From: Myxococcales bacterium
GTDB taxonomy: Bacteria; Myxococcota_A; Polyangia; Fen-1088
NCBI GenBank assembly: GCA_003142855.1
Contig: PLNW01000115.1
Span: 13,199-77,198 of the forward strand
Reading direction: 5' to 3'
Length of the DNA: 64,000 nt
Shown: positions 9,015-18,093 of the stretch, one piece after another
Position numbering within the stretch: position 1 is the first letter of the stretch
How the letters are laid out: each line of letters starts with the position of its first letter
The notes under the pieces: generated by a model
What the model saw: only the letters and a program-made list of their open reading frames with translations
What the model was told of the DNA's origin: nothing
The model's database searches: none
Position numbers and translations under genes: made by a program

Positions 9015-9941
9015 TCAGGCCGGGGCGTTGAAGGGCAACGCCGGCGGGAAAGACCACAAGGGGAACATCTCCACGAATGCGGCCGCACGTTTCTTCAGCC
9101 GCTCGGCACCAGCTCGGAACGCGTCGACGAACGCGCGATACTTCGCGCGAAACTCCATCTCCGTCTTCTTGTCCGACGCATGGACAAAGGGAGCTGGGCT
9201 GCGATCGGTCGTTGCTGGCCGCGAATGTGGATCCTGCTTGAGAATCGCGGCCACCCCCATGGGTGTGCGTCCTTTGGCCAGATTCACTGCCTTGGCCTGC
9301 TCTTCGATGTCCTTCACCATCCGCCGGATCTCGGCTTGGTGCTGGCTTCTGGTCAGGTGCTGCAAGCATGGCAGCTGGGTCAGCTTGACGTCGTAGCTGG
9401 TGGCGAACTGCCTGGCCAGCACAGTCTCGCCCCGTTGCCTGGCTTTGTACTCGGCTCCTCTGTCGAACCAAGTTCCGCGCAGCATTTCACCCCTGCCAAG
9501 GGCAGCGATGCAGTTTGCGCCTGGCCACGAGCCCGGGCCGTCGTCCACGAGTCCTTCCTTCGCGCCGTGGGCGAGCACGTAGCGCAGCCGCGCCAAGGCG
9601 GCTTGGTCGTCGGCGATGACGATGGAACGGTACCGTCGCGACCACAGCTGTTCAGGCCACCGGTGCAATCGTCCGGCTTCTTTGGCGATGTTGGTACTCA
9701 CGAACTGCATGAACCTGGCGAGTTTTTCGGAACTGGTGGGCGACAAGATGTAGTGCGCATGGGTCGAGGTCACGACGAAGGCGTGGATGACCATGCCGTA
9801 GCGGTCCTGGGCCCGGCCGATGATGCCGAGGATCAGGTCATTCAGCTCAGGCGATGGCCTGAGCAGCAGCCTGCCTTGCAGGGTGCGGGTGGTGATCTCA
9901 ACCAGGCCATTTTCGGGGACGAAGCGCAGCGGTCGTGGCAT
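9015..9941 (-). CDS. REP-associated tyrosine transposase-like protein (Y1/HUH family)
   Basis: A 308-residue protein with an N-terminal IS200/RAYT Y1 transposase domain. VTSTHAHYILS carries the HxH metal motif, and Tyr in LRYVLAHGAKEGLV is the expected nucleophile that joins to DNA ends. The C-terminal ~150 residues are a charged extension common in the larger myxobacterial members, as I remember them. RAYT proteins act on palindromic REP sequences rather than on insertion-sequence ends; no terminal inverted repeats are seen here. The start at 9941 (MPRPLRFVPE) is the usual family start. See the repeats at 8861 and 25660. Confidence 0.85.
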   Translation of the reverse strand: MPRPLRFVPENGLVEITTRTLQGRLLLRPSPELNDLILGIIGRAQDRYGMVIHAFVVTSTHAHYILSPTSSEKLARFMQFVSTNIAKEAGRLHRWPEQLWSRRYRSIVIADDQAALARLRYVLAHGAKEGLVDDGPGSWPGANCIAALGRGEMLRGTWFDRGAEYKARQRGETVLARQFATSYDVKLTQLPCLQHLTRSQHQAEIRRMVKDIEEQAKAVNLAKGRTPMGVAAILKQDPHSRPATTDRSPAPFVHASDKKTEMEFRAKYRAFVDAFRAGAERLKKRAAAFVEMFPLWSFPPALPFNAPA

Positions 9942-10028
9942 GCGTGGTTTTCGGCAACGACGAAAGAAAGTTGTGGACCATCCCGCGTCCGCCGCCCTCT
10001 GGGATCTCAAGAAGACCTCAAGCAGCTC

Positions 10029-12365
10029 TCAAGAAGTGTCTGGCACCAGCCGTACGTGCGCGTGTCGCCGCCAGCGTGGCCAGCGGTTGCGGAAGACAAG
10101 CCAGAGCACAAGCAGCAGCCCCGCGCTGCTGACACAGATCCCGATCCTGAGCCCAGGAGCGGAATAGTGGAACACCACTTCGTGGTCCCCGGGAGGGACC
10201 GCGACTGCCCGGAACAGGGCGAATGCACGTTGAATCGGCGCATCGATTCCGTCGCAGGTTGCTCTCCATCCCTTGTCGTATGTGTCCAACAAGACCAGCG
10301 TCCCGCCGCCACCTGCGGTCTTGACGTGCACTTCAGTGTACGAAGGGTCAGATACCGTTGCACTGCCGCCGGAACCCGGAGCCGATTCCTTCCCTTCCAG
10401 GAGCGCGGTCGCGCGCAGGTCAAGCCCCGGGGTGCCCAGTGCGTTGTATATGGCTGCCGCGGAAAGCGCGCGTGACGTCGGCGTGACAAAGGCGCGGGGC
10501 AGAGGTCCGGGGAAGGGACGTACAAGCGCGACACCTTCTCGGCAGTAGACATAGACTGCAGCGCCAAACAAGCGCACGGCAAACGCGAGCCCGGCCTTCC
10601 TGGCTGCGTCCCACGCACGAATCTTGTCGCTTCTTTCGGCTCCCGTGTATCCGAGCGTGTCTGCGACGCCGAAGCGGGTCAGTATGTTGGGCTTGCCGGT
10701 GGCCCAGTGGTGTGCGCGCACCCGATCGATCAGCGTAGCGCCGGATTCACTCCCGGAATATCCACAGGTTGCGTCTTCAAGATAGTAGCGCCCGGTCGAA
10801 CCGGGTGGGGTGGCAGCCCGGATCTCGGCCGCTAGCTCGGGCGGTCGGGCCAAGAAGCTGCCGGGGCCGTAGGACAGAAGCCTGCTTCCGACCGCAAACC
10901 CGTCGACGACGAGGATGCATAGTGCCGCCGGCAGCAGCAGCCGCGGCCGGCGCTCGGAGAGCCAGAGAAGCAGAGCCACGACAAGCGCGATCGACGCAAC
11001 ATGGGCGAGCGAGACGACCAGTTCTCCCAGTGCGTACGCGACGCTCAAGTTGGCATCACTGCGTGCCAGCCCGTCAGCGATCAAGGGAGCCAGCTTTTCC
11101 CTGCCAGCCCACGCCGCACCCGCCAGCACGCCGAACAGCACGGCCAGGCTGAGCGAGGCCCAGCGCAAGCCGAGGCGTAACTGGGGGCGCTCCGTGATAA
11201 GCCCAAGCCCGCGGCCGGCCAGGATTGCGAGCGCGAATGTCGGGACAAGAGCGTATTTCTCCGTATAGCGAAAGAACTTCACGCCCGGCACGAAGTCATA
11301 CGCGAGCTTGTAGAGCGGCAGGTGTTGGCCGGCAGCAAGGCCAAGCGCCAGCAATCCAAGCCCACCCAGAGTCAGCGACATCCGATCTCGGCGGCCGAGC
11401 ACGGCGACTCCGGCACACAGCAATACCAGCGGTCCCAGGTAGAGTCCGGGCGCCCAGGGCACGTGGTGAATCCCGTCGAGCAGCCCGCCGCTCCACTGAC
11501 CGTTGTCCGGGTAGGCCAGGCCGAAGGGCATGGGTGCGATGAACTCGATCCAGCGCAACGGGTGCAAGAACCATGTCGACGAGTCCGCCGGCGAGACGCC
11601 GTGCGTACGCATGGTCGTGGTGAAAAAGTGAGCGGACGGTAGGAGTTGCGCGGCGCCACCTGCGATTCCAAGCCCGACCGCTCCTGCAAGCGCCATGAGC
11701 GCGGGCCGGTTGAGGGGTGAAAGCGCGACGGACAGCACCAGAGCAAAGCCAAGCGCCTGGGGTTCACCGTTCAAGAGCATCGCCGTGACGATGAGTGCGG
11801 CGACAGCGATGGCACGCGGGCGCCGGGTCGCGGCCGCGCTGGTGAGCGTTGCAACTGCGAGTGGCAATAGCGCCGCCGAGGCAAGGTAATAGTGGCTGCC
11901 GTGCATGCTGAGCAGGTAGCCGCTGCTCACATAGATGCTGGCTGTTGCCGCGGCTGCCGCAGGTGAGAACTCGCGATCTCGCGCCAGCCAGTAGGCGCCT
12001 ATACCAGCGATTGGCAGGTGCATGAGCACGAACAGCGTCTCTGCCCGCTCCGGCGCCAGCAGGTGATACACGAGATTGGGCGGATAGAAAACGCCCACAC
12101 CCGGCTCGGCTAGGTGAGGCACCCCCCCGAACACGAGCGACGTCCATTCAGGCAGACGTCCTTTGGCCAGTTCCGCGGCATTGAAGATTTGCTGCGGGAT
12201 CATGAAATGCGTGAGGTCGCGGAAAAGCAGCACCTCTCCAGCAAAAAATGGAAGAGCATAAAGGAGTGGCAGCAGGACAACCGGGATGAGATAGGGGCGA
12301 CGGCTCAACCCCGAGAGCAGCGCGTGCAGCCTTGGATTGAGCGGTCGGAGCAAGGCTTCAATCAT
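10029..12365 (-). CDS. YfhO-like multi-pass membrane protein
   Basis: A 778-residue integral membrane protein with about a dozen hydrophobic segments. It begins with the hallmark of YfhO and GT-C-like proteins: LLFRDLTHFMIPQ in the first external loop and FYPPNLVYHLL further on. The C-terminal third is a soluble domain (YLEDATCGYSGSES, LLDTYDKGWRATCDG) typical of bacterial YfhO proteins. The last ~35 residues include a final membrane helix (IGICVSSAGLLLVLWLVF). These proteins are thought to modify cell-surface glycopolymers using lipid-linked sugars. No neighbour defines the substrate. Confidence 0.82.
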   Translation of the reverse strand: MIEALLRPLNPRLHALLSGLSRRPYLIPVVLLPLLYALPFFAGEVLLFRDLTHFMIPQQIFNAAELAKGRLPEWTSLVFGGVPHLAEPGVGVFYPPNLVYHLLAPERAETLFVLMHLPIAGIGAYWLARDREFSPAAAAATASIYVSSGYLLSMHGSHYYLASAALLPLAVATLTSAAATRRPRAIAVAALIVTAMLLNGEPQALGFALVLSVALSPLNRPALMALAGAVGLGIAGGAAQLLPSAHFFTTTMRTHGVSPADSSTWFLHPLRWIEFIAPMPFGLAYPDNGQWSGGLLDGIHHVPWAPGLYLGPLVLLCAGVAVLGRRDRMSLTLGGLGLLALGLAAGQHLPLYKLAYDFVPGVKFFRYTEKYALVPTFALAILAGRGLGLITERPQLRLGLRWASLSLAVLFGVLAGAAWAGREKLAPLIADGLARSDANLSVAYALGELVVSLAHVASIALVVALLLWLSERRPRLLLPAALCILVVDGFAVGSRLLSYGPGSFLARPPELAAEIRAATPPGSTGRYYLEDATCGYSGSESGATLIDRVRAHHWATGKPNILTRFGVADTLGYTGAERSDKIRAWDAARKAGLAFAVRLFGAAVYVYCREGVALVRPFPGPLPRAFVTPTSRALSAAAIYNALGTPGLDLRATALLEGKESAPGSGGSATVSDPSYTEVHVKTAGGGGTLVLLDTYDKGWRATCDGIDAPIQRAFALFRAVAVPPGDHEVVFHYSAPGLRIGICVSSAGLLLVLWLVFRNRWPRWRRHAHVRLVPDTS

Positions 12366-12540
12366 CCCCGCAGCATCACGCCGCGAACTGCCTCAGATGG
12401 AAATGATTCGTCAGTTGCATCGCGCCTGCGTTCCGGCAGAGGGAACATGGTTGACGTGGGCATGGTAGGAGGAACAAGCCCACTCTCCCTCATCACATAT
12501 CGCATCCGCAACTCATGATACCCAAGCAGCCCCCTGCTTG

Positions 12541-12549
12541 TGGTATCGT
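12541..12549 (+). promoter_or_regulatory. extended -10 box before the beta-barrel candidate
   Basis: TGGTATCGT fits the extended -10 pattern TGnTAnnnT. It ends 12 nt before GTG 12562. If used, transcription would start near 12556, which excludes the upstream TTG at 12538 as the translation start. Confidence 0.4.
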
Positions 12550-12561
12550 CGAAGCCGCACC

Positions 12562-13815
12562 GTGCGAGGGACTGCTCCACTCCCCATTGGCCTTCTGGCC
12601 CTTGTGTTGGTCGGCCTGGCCGAACCGGCCCAGGCCGCCGAGGAAACTCGTGTGGTGACAGGACGCCTTCCCGCCCATGAATGGATGGACTGGACCGCCT
12701 CGCTCAGCTACCTGCACGAGCACGAGCAAGGAGCCCTCAACCGCGAGTATGAGGCGCAGGATACCGGGGGCCAAATCGGGCTGGTGAGCGACCTCGTCTA
12801 CCGACGCAGTCGGGACGTCATGCAGCTTCGCGGTGAGGCGGGACTGTTTAAGGATCTGAGTCTCTTCACGGTTCTGTCCTTCGTGCTAGCGGACCAGCGC
12901 TCGCTCGACTTCGACCAGGGCAACAACTGCGCGTCTCAACCCAACGGCTGCGTGGATGCGACCAACTCGACCACCTTGCGCGATGGCATTCTTCCCGGGT
13001 ACGGAACCCAAACTCCGTCAACCACCGTGTTCCGCGGTCCCACGCGACGTGGTTTTGAGTATTGGGGCCTGGGGGCAAACTGGGCGGTGTTCAACCAAGC
13101 CCGGGACGACACCAAGCCCACCTGGATCCTGCATTTCGAGACGCGCCTTTCCCTGGCCGAAGACATGCGCTTCGATCCGGCCGCGCCCACCAAGAACACG
13201 GGCGTGGGTCTGGGCTACCACCAGTTCATCCTGTCCACGTTTTTCTCGCGGCGTTTCGGTCCGCTGGAACCGTACTCGGGGGCTTGGGCCGTGCTGCCGG
13301 TGCTGACGTCGGGCAGCCCCTTTTCCGCGCCTGGGGTGAGCGGCGGGGCGCAGAAGCGCCTCGGCTTTGAAACCGGCTTGGAAGCGACCTTGTGGCACGA
13401 CCAGCAGGCCCACCACCGCGTGGCCTACGAGCTGCGCGGCCAGGCGGAATTGCGCCTGGACGGTCTGGAGCAGAGCCCCATGTGGGAAGCGCTGTCCGGC
13501 GATTCGAGTTGCGGCCCCAACAATACGGCCGCCTGCCGGCCCGGCGTGGACCAGGACAACAACGGGGTCTGGCGCCCCAATCCCGGGGTCACGCACAGCC
13601 CGAGCTACGTCCAGATGGGTGGTGACACGGGCATCATCATTCAAGTCGGGCCGCACGCACGCTTGCGCAGTCTCTTCGGCCTGTACTGGCAGCAGTCGCA
13701 CGATCTCACGGACGGCTCGTCTGGCAACGCCGTGTACGATGTGCCCGGCCGGCGCTATCGCATCGAGAACGCGTACTCTTGGCGGCTCTTGATCGACGGC
13801 GGCGTGGTTTTCTAG
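12562..13815 (+). CDS. exported protein of unknown function, probable outer-membrane beta-barrel
   Basis: About 417 residues with a signal peptide (PIGLLALVLVGLAEPAQA, cleavage before AEE). The mature part has alternating polar and aromatic short strands with no long helix and ends in a terminal Phe (LLIDGGVVF), as outer-membrane barrels do. A loop near the C-terminal third (NNTAACRPGVDQDNNGVWRPNP) looks like a surface loop. I do not recognise a family. The frame could also start at TTG 12538; GTG 12562 is preferred because it places the signal peptide close to the N-terminus and follows an extended -10 box. Confidence 0.65.
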   Translation: MRGTAPLPIGLLALVLVGLAEPAQAAEETRVVTGRLPAHEWMDWTASLSYLHEHEQGALNREYEAQDTGGQIGLVSDLVYRRSRDVMQLRGEAGLFKDLSLFTVLSFVLADQRSLDFDQGNNCASQPNGCVDATNSTTLRDGILPGYGTQTPSTTVFRGPTRRGFEYWGLGANWAVFNQARDDTKPTWILHFETRLSLAEDMRFDPAAPTKNTGVGLGYHQFILSTFFSRRFGPLEPYSGAWAVLPVLTSGSPFSAPGVSGGAQKRLGFETGLEATLWHDQQAHHRVAYELRGQAELRLDGLEQSPMWEALSGDSSCGPNNTAACRPGVDQDNNGVWRPNPGVTHSPSYVQMGGDTGIIIQVGPHARLRSLFGLYWQQSHDLTDGSSGNAVYDVPGRRYRIENAYSWRLLIDGGVVF

Positions 13816-13831
13816 CCTCCGCCTCCCCCCA

Positions 13832-14692
13832 CTACTCGCGCGCCCGCAAATCCAGCACCAGCCGATAGGTCTCTCGCCGCGGGCGGCCGGTTTCGCTGGC
13901 CAGGGCGTCGGCCGCATCACGCGCCGACAGGCCCGAGGCCAGGAGAGCGCGTGCGCGCGCGCGAATCTCCTCGTCGCATTGCCCGTCGCCTTCGCGTGCT
14001 TCCTCGGACGCGCCGCCCACCACCAGGGTCACTTCACCCAGCGGACGCTCGCTGGCGTAGCGCTCCGCCAGCTCGGCCAGGGTGCCGCGCACGAATTCTT
14101 CGTGGGTCTTGGTCAGCTCGCGCGCCACACAGGCAGGCCGGGCTTTGCCCAGGACGGCGACCAGGTCAGCCAGTGTCGCTGCGACTCGATGGGGCGATTC
14201 GAAGAAGACCAACGTGGCAGGAAGAGAAGCAAGTTGAGCGAGCAGGCCCTGGCGCGCGCCGGTCTTGCGCGGGGGAAACCCCACGAAGAAGAAGCGATCA
14301 GTGGGCAGGCCGGAGCCCACCAGCGCGGCCAGCACCGCCGAGGGCCCTGGCACGGGCACCACCCGCGCGCCCGCGGCAACGGCCGCGCGCACGACCCGGT
14401 AGCCCGGATCGGACACCGTGGGCGTTCCCGCCTCGGAGAGCAGCGCAATGCTCGCGCCCGTGCGCAGCAAGGCCGCGGCTTGCGCGGCACGCGCCGGCTC
14501 GTTGGCATCGAAGCACGACTGCGTGCGACGGCCAATCCCGTGCCCGTCCAGCAGCTTGCGCGCCGAGCGGGTATCTTCGGCCAGAACCAGATCGGCGGTG
14601 CGCAGGGTTTCCAGGGCGCGCGGTGACAGATCCTGGGCATTGCCGATAGGCGAAGCCACCACATAGAGCGTGCCAGCGTGAGATTCGGTCAA
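13832..14692 (-). CDS. rsmI: 16S rRNA (cytidine-1402-2'-O)-methyltransferase
   Basis: SAM-dependent enzyme that 2'-O-methylates C1402 in the decoding centre of 16S rRNA. The 286-residue protein matches RsmI throughout: TLYVVASPIGN at the N-terminus, LAEDTR, the hinge LLSEAGTPTVSDPG and VPGPSAVLAALVGSGLP, then FFESPHR and ELTKTHEE. It starts at TTG 14692 with GAGGA 8 nt upstream. It is transcribed away from the S41 protease gene; the two share a ~100-bp divergent promoter region. Confidence 0.97.
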   Translation of the reverse strand: MTESHAGTLYVVASPIGNAQDLSPRALETLRTADLVLAEDTRSARKLLDGHGIGRRTQSCFDANEPARAAQAAALLRTGASIALLSEAGTPTVSDPGYRVVRAAVAAGARVVPVPGPSAVLAALVGSGLPTDRFFFVGFPPRKTGARQGLLAQLASLPATLVFFESPHRVAATLADLVAVLGKARPACVARELTKTHEEFVRGTLAELAERYASERPLGEVTLVVGGASEEAREGDGQCDEEIRARARALLASGLSARDAADALASETGRPRRETYRLVLDLRARE

Positions 14693-14777
14693 CAGCCTGT
14701 TCCTCGCATGCGCCCGTCCGCCAAGCAGGGCGGCCGGGAGACGGTGCGAATCCTCTCACGACGGCGTGGTTGTGTCT

Positions 14778-14786
14778 TGCTATGAT
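14778..14786 (+). promoter_or_regulatory. extended -10 promoter of the S41 protease gene
   Basis: TGCTATGAT matches the extended -10 consensus (TGnTATAAT) with one change. Transcription would start near 14793, giving a ~59-nt leader to the ATG at 14852, which has its own ribosome site. Confidence 0.6.
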
Positions 14787-14851
14787 TCGCCCACAAGATG
14801 GATCTCATCGATGATCCAAGTTCGACTTCTCCGACACAACCGGAGTCATTC

Positions 14852-17800
14852 ATGCGACGTGCACGCAAGAGCCTTGTCTTACTGGGGGCCTCGGCCCTCG
14901 CCCTGTTTCTCACCATTCAGCTCCGCGGCGATGACATTCGGCTGGCCACCAATGTCTCTCTGTCCGCCCCGGTTCGGGCCGGGAATTCGACCTACGATCT
15001 CGCGCAGGCCCAGATCTTCACCAAGGCGCTGTACTACGTAAACAACCAGTACTTCGACAAGACGCGGCTCGATCCCAGGCGCATGCTGGTGGGCGCGCTG
15101 GACTTCTTGCAGCGGGACGTGCCGGAAATTCTGGTCGACCGATTTCCCGAGCAGGACCCCAAGCAGGTCACGGTGCGAGTCAACGGCGAGCAGAAGACAT
15201 TTCCCGTCGAGCGGGTGGACTCACCCTGGACCCTGCGCAGCACCTTGCAGGACATCTTTCGTTTCATCCAGCCGCGCTTGCAACCTGTGGCCGCCAAAGA
15301 TGTGGCCCGCCACCTGGTCGAGATCGAGATGACCGCCACCAATGGCATGCTCTACACATTGGATCCGCACTCGGTCCTGCTCGACGTGGACAGCTACAAG
15401 GACATGCGCACCACCACCCAGGGCAAGTTCGGCGGGCTGGGCATTGTCATCGAGATGGACCGCAAGGGGCGCATCCTAGTCAAGAAGCCCATGCCGGACA
15501 CCCCGGCCATGCGCGCCGGCCTGCGGGCCAAAGACCACATCGTTCGCATCAACAGCGAGTCCACCATCAACATGACGCTGCAAGAGGCGGTGGATCGGCT
15601 GCGCGGCGAGGTGGGTGCACCAGTGGACGTCTACATCGAGCGGGCCAGCGCGCCGGCGGCCAAGAAGTTCACCATTGTCCGCGACTTCATCCACCCGCCG
15701 GCCATCGACCCGGCGCCGCGCGTGCTGACGGTTCCGGCGTCGGCTGGGCAGCCCGCTGCCAAGATTGGCTACTTCCGCGTGATCAGCTTCTCGGCCAACA
15801 CCGAGAGCGACCTCAACCGGGCTCTGGCCATGTTTGAGCGGGAGAAGGTCAAGGGCATCATTATGGATCTGCGGGGCAATCCTGGTGGACTGTACGACCA
15901 GGCCCAGAAGGTGGCCGACGCCTTCATCGAGTCAGGGGTTCTCGTGTCCATGGTCGGCGTGGGCGGGGCACAGCGCAAGGACGAGCACGCCACTCGCAAC
16001 GGCGACACCAAGGTCCCGCTGGCGGTTCTGGTCAGCCAGAACTCGGCCAGCGCCTCTGAGATCGTGGCCGGCGCCATCAAGAACCTCGATCGCGGCGTGA
16101 TCATTGGCGAGACCACCTTCGGCAAGGGCTCGGTGCAAATGCTGTTCGACATCCCGTCGCCCGTGCCTTTCGGCGACAAGCCCGAGGACGACAAGCTGGG
16201 ACTCAAGCTGACAACGGCGCAGTACCTGACCCCCGGGGATATCTCCATCCAGGGCGTGGGCGTGACGCCCGATGTGGAGCTGGTGCGCATGCGGGTAGAA
16301 AAGAAGAACGACGAGGCGTGGATCAATCTGCAAAGTTCCACGCGGCGGCGACAGGAATCGGACTACGAGTGGCACCTGGTGAGCCCGAGTGTGCGCAAGG
16401 GCACCAAGCCCGAGGAGATCGTCTCGTACCTCTATGTGCCCTCAGCCGCTGAATTGCGACGCAAGGTGGATCCGGACGAGATCGAGGTCGATTCGCCCGA
16501 CGACGAAGAAAACGACAGCGCAGAACCCGAAGAGGATCGCATCGATTTTCCCATCACGCTGGCTCGCGACCTGCTCGCTCAGGCGCGCACCACGCGGCGG
16601 CTGGACCTGGTGAGCGCGAGCAAGACCCTCCTCGACAAGGTTCGCGCCGACGAGGACAAGCACCTTTCGGCCGCGCTGGAGAAGCTGGGCGTGGACTGGA
16701 ACGCCGGCCCAGGCAACCAAGGGCCAGGCGAAATCCAGGTTACTCTGGCAGCGGCCACGGGCGAGGCCCAGGTGAAGGCGGGCAACACCATCAAGATCCG
16801 AGGCACCGTGAAGAACGTGGGCACCACCACCGTCTACCGGGTGCGCGCGATACTGAAGAGCGACAACCCGCTCTTCGACGAAAACGAAATGGTCTTTGGC
16901 AGAATCGCCCCGGGCGGCAGCAAGACGTACGACCTGACCGTGAGAGCCCCCAAGAGCAGCCTCACGCGTACCGATGTGATTCAGGCCGACATGTCGGGGC
17001 AGGGGACGCTCACCGCCAACAGCCCCGAGATGACTCTGCACATCGAGGGCAAGGCGCACCCGCTCTTCGCCTACAGCTACCAGACTATCGACGATGTGGT
17101 CGGGAATCGCGACGGCCAGGTGCAACGGGGTGAGCGCGTGCGCACGCTGGTGAAGGTGAAGAACATTGGACAGGGCACGGCCTTGCGGACCGAGGCCATC
17201 TTGCGCAACGGTTCCGGGCAGGAAGGGATTTTGATCAGCGCCGGTCGCTTCGAAACCAAGGATCTGGCGCCAGGAGCCAGCCGCACCTTCACCTTCGTCT
17301 ACGAGGTCGGGTCGGATTTTCGCGGGGACGAGTACCAGCTTGATCTGGTGGTGGCAGACACGGTCCTCGGGGAATCGGTGAGCGACAAGATCAAGGTCAA
17401 GCTGGCGCCGGCTGGCCCCGCCCCTGCGGCTGAGGACCAGCCCGTGACCATCACGCGTTCCGAGGCGGCTTTGCGCGAAGCCCCCGCCGACCAGGCGCTG
17501 GTCGTGGGTCATGCCCCGAAGGGAACGGTGTGGAAGAGCACCGGCCGCATCGCTGCCTATCAACGGGTGGAGATCGAGAGCGGCCGGCCAGCCTTCGTGG
17601 CCAGCGCGGATGTCGCGCCGGGCGGTGCCGTGCACGGCAGCTTCGTCCCCGAGTGGCAGGTGACTCCGCCGGTGCTGACTGTGAGCGCGCCCCCAGTGGT
17701 GCCAGGAAACACCGTGCGCATCAAGGCGACAGCCTCGGACGACAACGGGGTCAAGGACGTCTACATCCGCGTGTGGAACCGCGACTCCAAGCTGCCACCC

Positions 17801-18010
17801 AAGAAGGTCTTCTACTTGCCCAACAGGGGCGACAAGACCCATGTGGCCTTCGAGACCGATGTGCCGCTGTGGCCGGGCAGCAACCTGGTCCAGGTCTTCG
17901 CCCGCGAGACCAACGAGATCCAGTCGGTGCAGACCGTGGTGGTGCTCGACCGGGGCGCACCCGCCGTGGTGCAAAAGACCGGCCACCCCGCAGCTCAACC
18001 CGCGAAGTGA
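14852..18010 (+). CDS. large exported PDZ-S41 (C-terminal processing) serine protease
   Basis: A 1052-residue periplasmic or surface protease. A signal or anchor segment (SLVLLGASALALFL) is followed by an N-terminal helical region, a PDZ domain (FGGLGIVIEMDRKGR to ERASAP) and the S41 domain. The S41 domain has LRGNPGGL, the Ser motif NSASASEI and the Lys motif TTFGKGSVQ, so the Ser/Lys dyad is present. An acidic linker (PDDEENDSAEPEEDR) leads to two CARDB-like beta domains, an SH3-like segment and an Ig-like domain. Ordinary CtpA-type proteases are about 400-550 residues. It resembles what I recall as the MXAN_5808 peptidase family. The start at 14852 is chosen for GGAG 7 nt upstream; 14798 is an alternative. 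Confidence 0.88.
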   Translation: MRRARKSLVLLGASALALFLTIQLRGDDIRLATNVSLSAPVRAGNSTYDLAQAQIFTKALYYVNNQYFDKTRLDPRRMLVGALDFLQRDVPEILVDRFPEQDPKQVTVRVNGEQKTFPVERVDSPWTLRSTLQDIFRFIQPRLQPVAAKDVARHLVEIEMTATNGMLYTLDPHSVLLDVDSYKDMRTTTQGKFGGLGIVIEMDRKGRILVKKPMPDTPAMRAGLRAKDHIVRINSESTINMTLQEAVDRLRGEVGAPVDVYIERASAPAAKKFTIVRDFIHPPAIDPAPRVLTVPASAGQPAAKIGYFRVISFSANTESDLNRALAMFEREKVKGIIMDLRGNPGGLYDQAQKVADAFIESGVLVSMVGVGGAQRKDEHATRNGDTKVPLAVLVSQNSASASEIVAGAIKNLDRGVIIGETTFGKGSVQMLFDIPSPVPFGDKPEDDKLGLKLTTAQYLTPGDISIQGVGVTPDVELVRMRVEKKNDEAWINLQSSTRRRQESDYEWHLVSPSVRKGTKPEEIVSYLYVPSAAELRRKVDPDEIEVDSPDDEENDSAEPEEDRIDFPITLARDLLAQARTTRRLDLVSASKTLLDKVRADEDKHLSAALEKLGVDWNAGPGNQGPGEIQVTLAAATGEAQVKAGNTIKIRGTVKNVGTTTVYRVRAILKSDNPLFDENEMVFGRIAPGGSKTYDLTVRAPKSSLTRTDVIQADMSGQGTLTANSPEMTLHIEGKAHPLFAYSYQTIDDVVGNRDGQVQRGERVRTLVKVKNIGQGTALRTEAILRNGSGQEGILISAGRFETKDLAPGASRTFTFVYEVGSDFRGDEYQLDLVVADTVLGESVSDKIKVKLAPAGPAPAAEDQPVTITRSEAALREAPADQALVVGHAPKGTVWKSTGRIAAYQRVEIESGRPAFVASADVAPGGAVHGSFVPEWQVTPPVLTVSAPPVVPGNTVRIKATASDDNGVKDVYIRVWNRDSKLPPKKVFYLPNRGDKTHVAFETDVPLWPGSNLVQVFARETNEIQSVQTVVVLDRGAPAVVQKTGHPAAQPAK

Positions 18011-18081
18011 AAGGCGGACGGTGGGATCTTCCGGACGGCCATGCGTCGCCGTCTCGATGAACTCGCACCCTTGATTGCCTG

Positions 18082-18087
18082 TATAAC
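18082..18087 (+). promoter_or_regulatory. -10-like box before pcrA
   Basis: TATAAC ends 6 nt before GTG 18094. This would allow transcription to start on or next to the start codon (leaderless). No ribosome site is visible. Confidence 0.4.
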
Positions 18088-18093
18088 GACGCC

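Noticed and set aside
15769-16341. 190-codon open frame on the minus strand
   Set aside because: It is antisense to the S41 catalytic domain and Ser/Arg-rich without motif.
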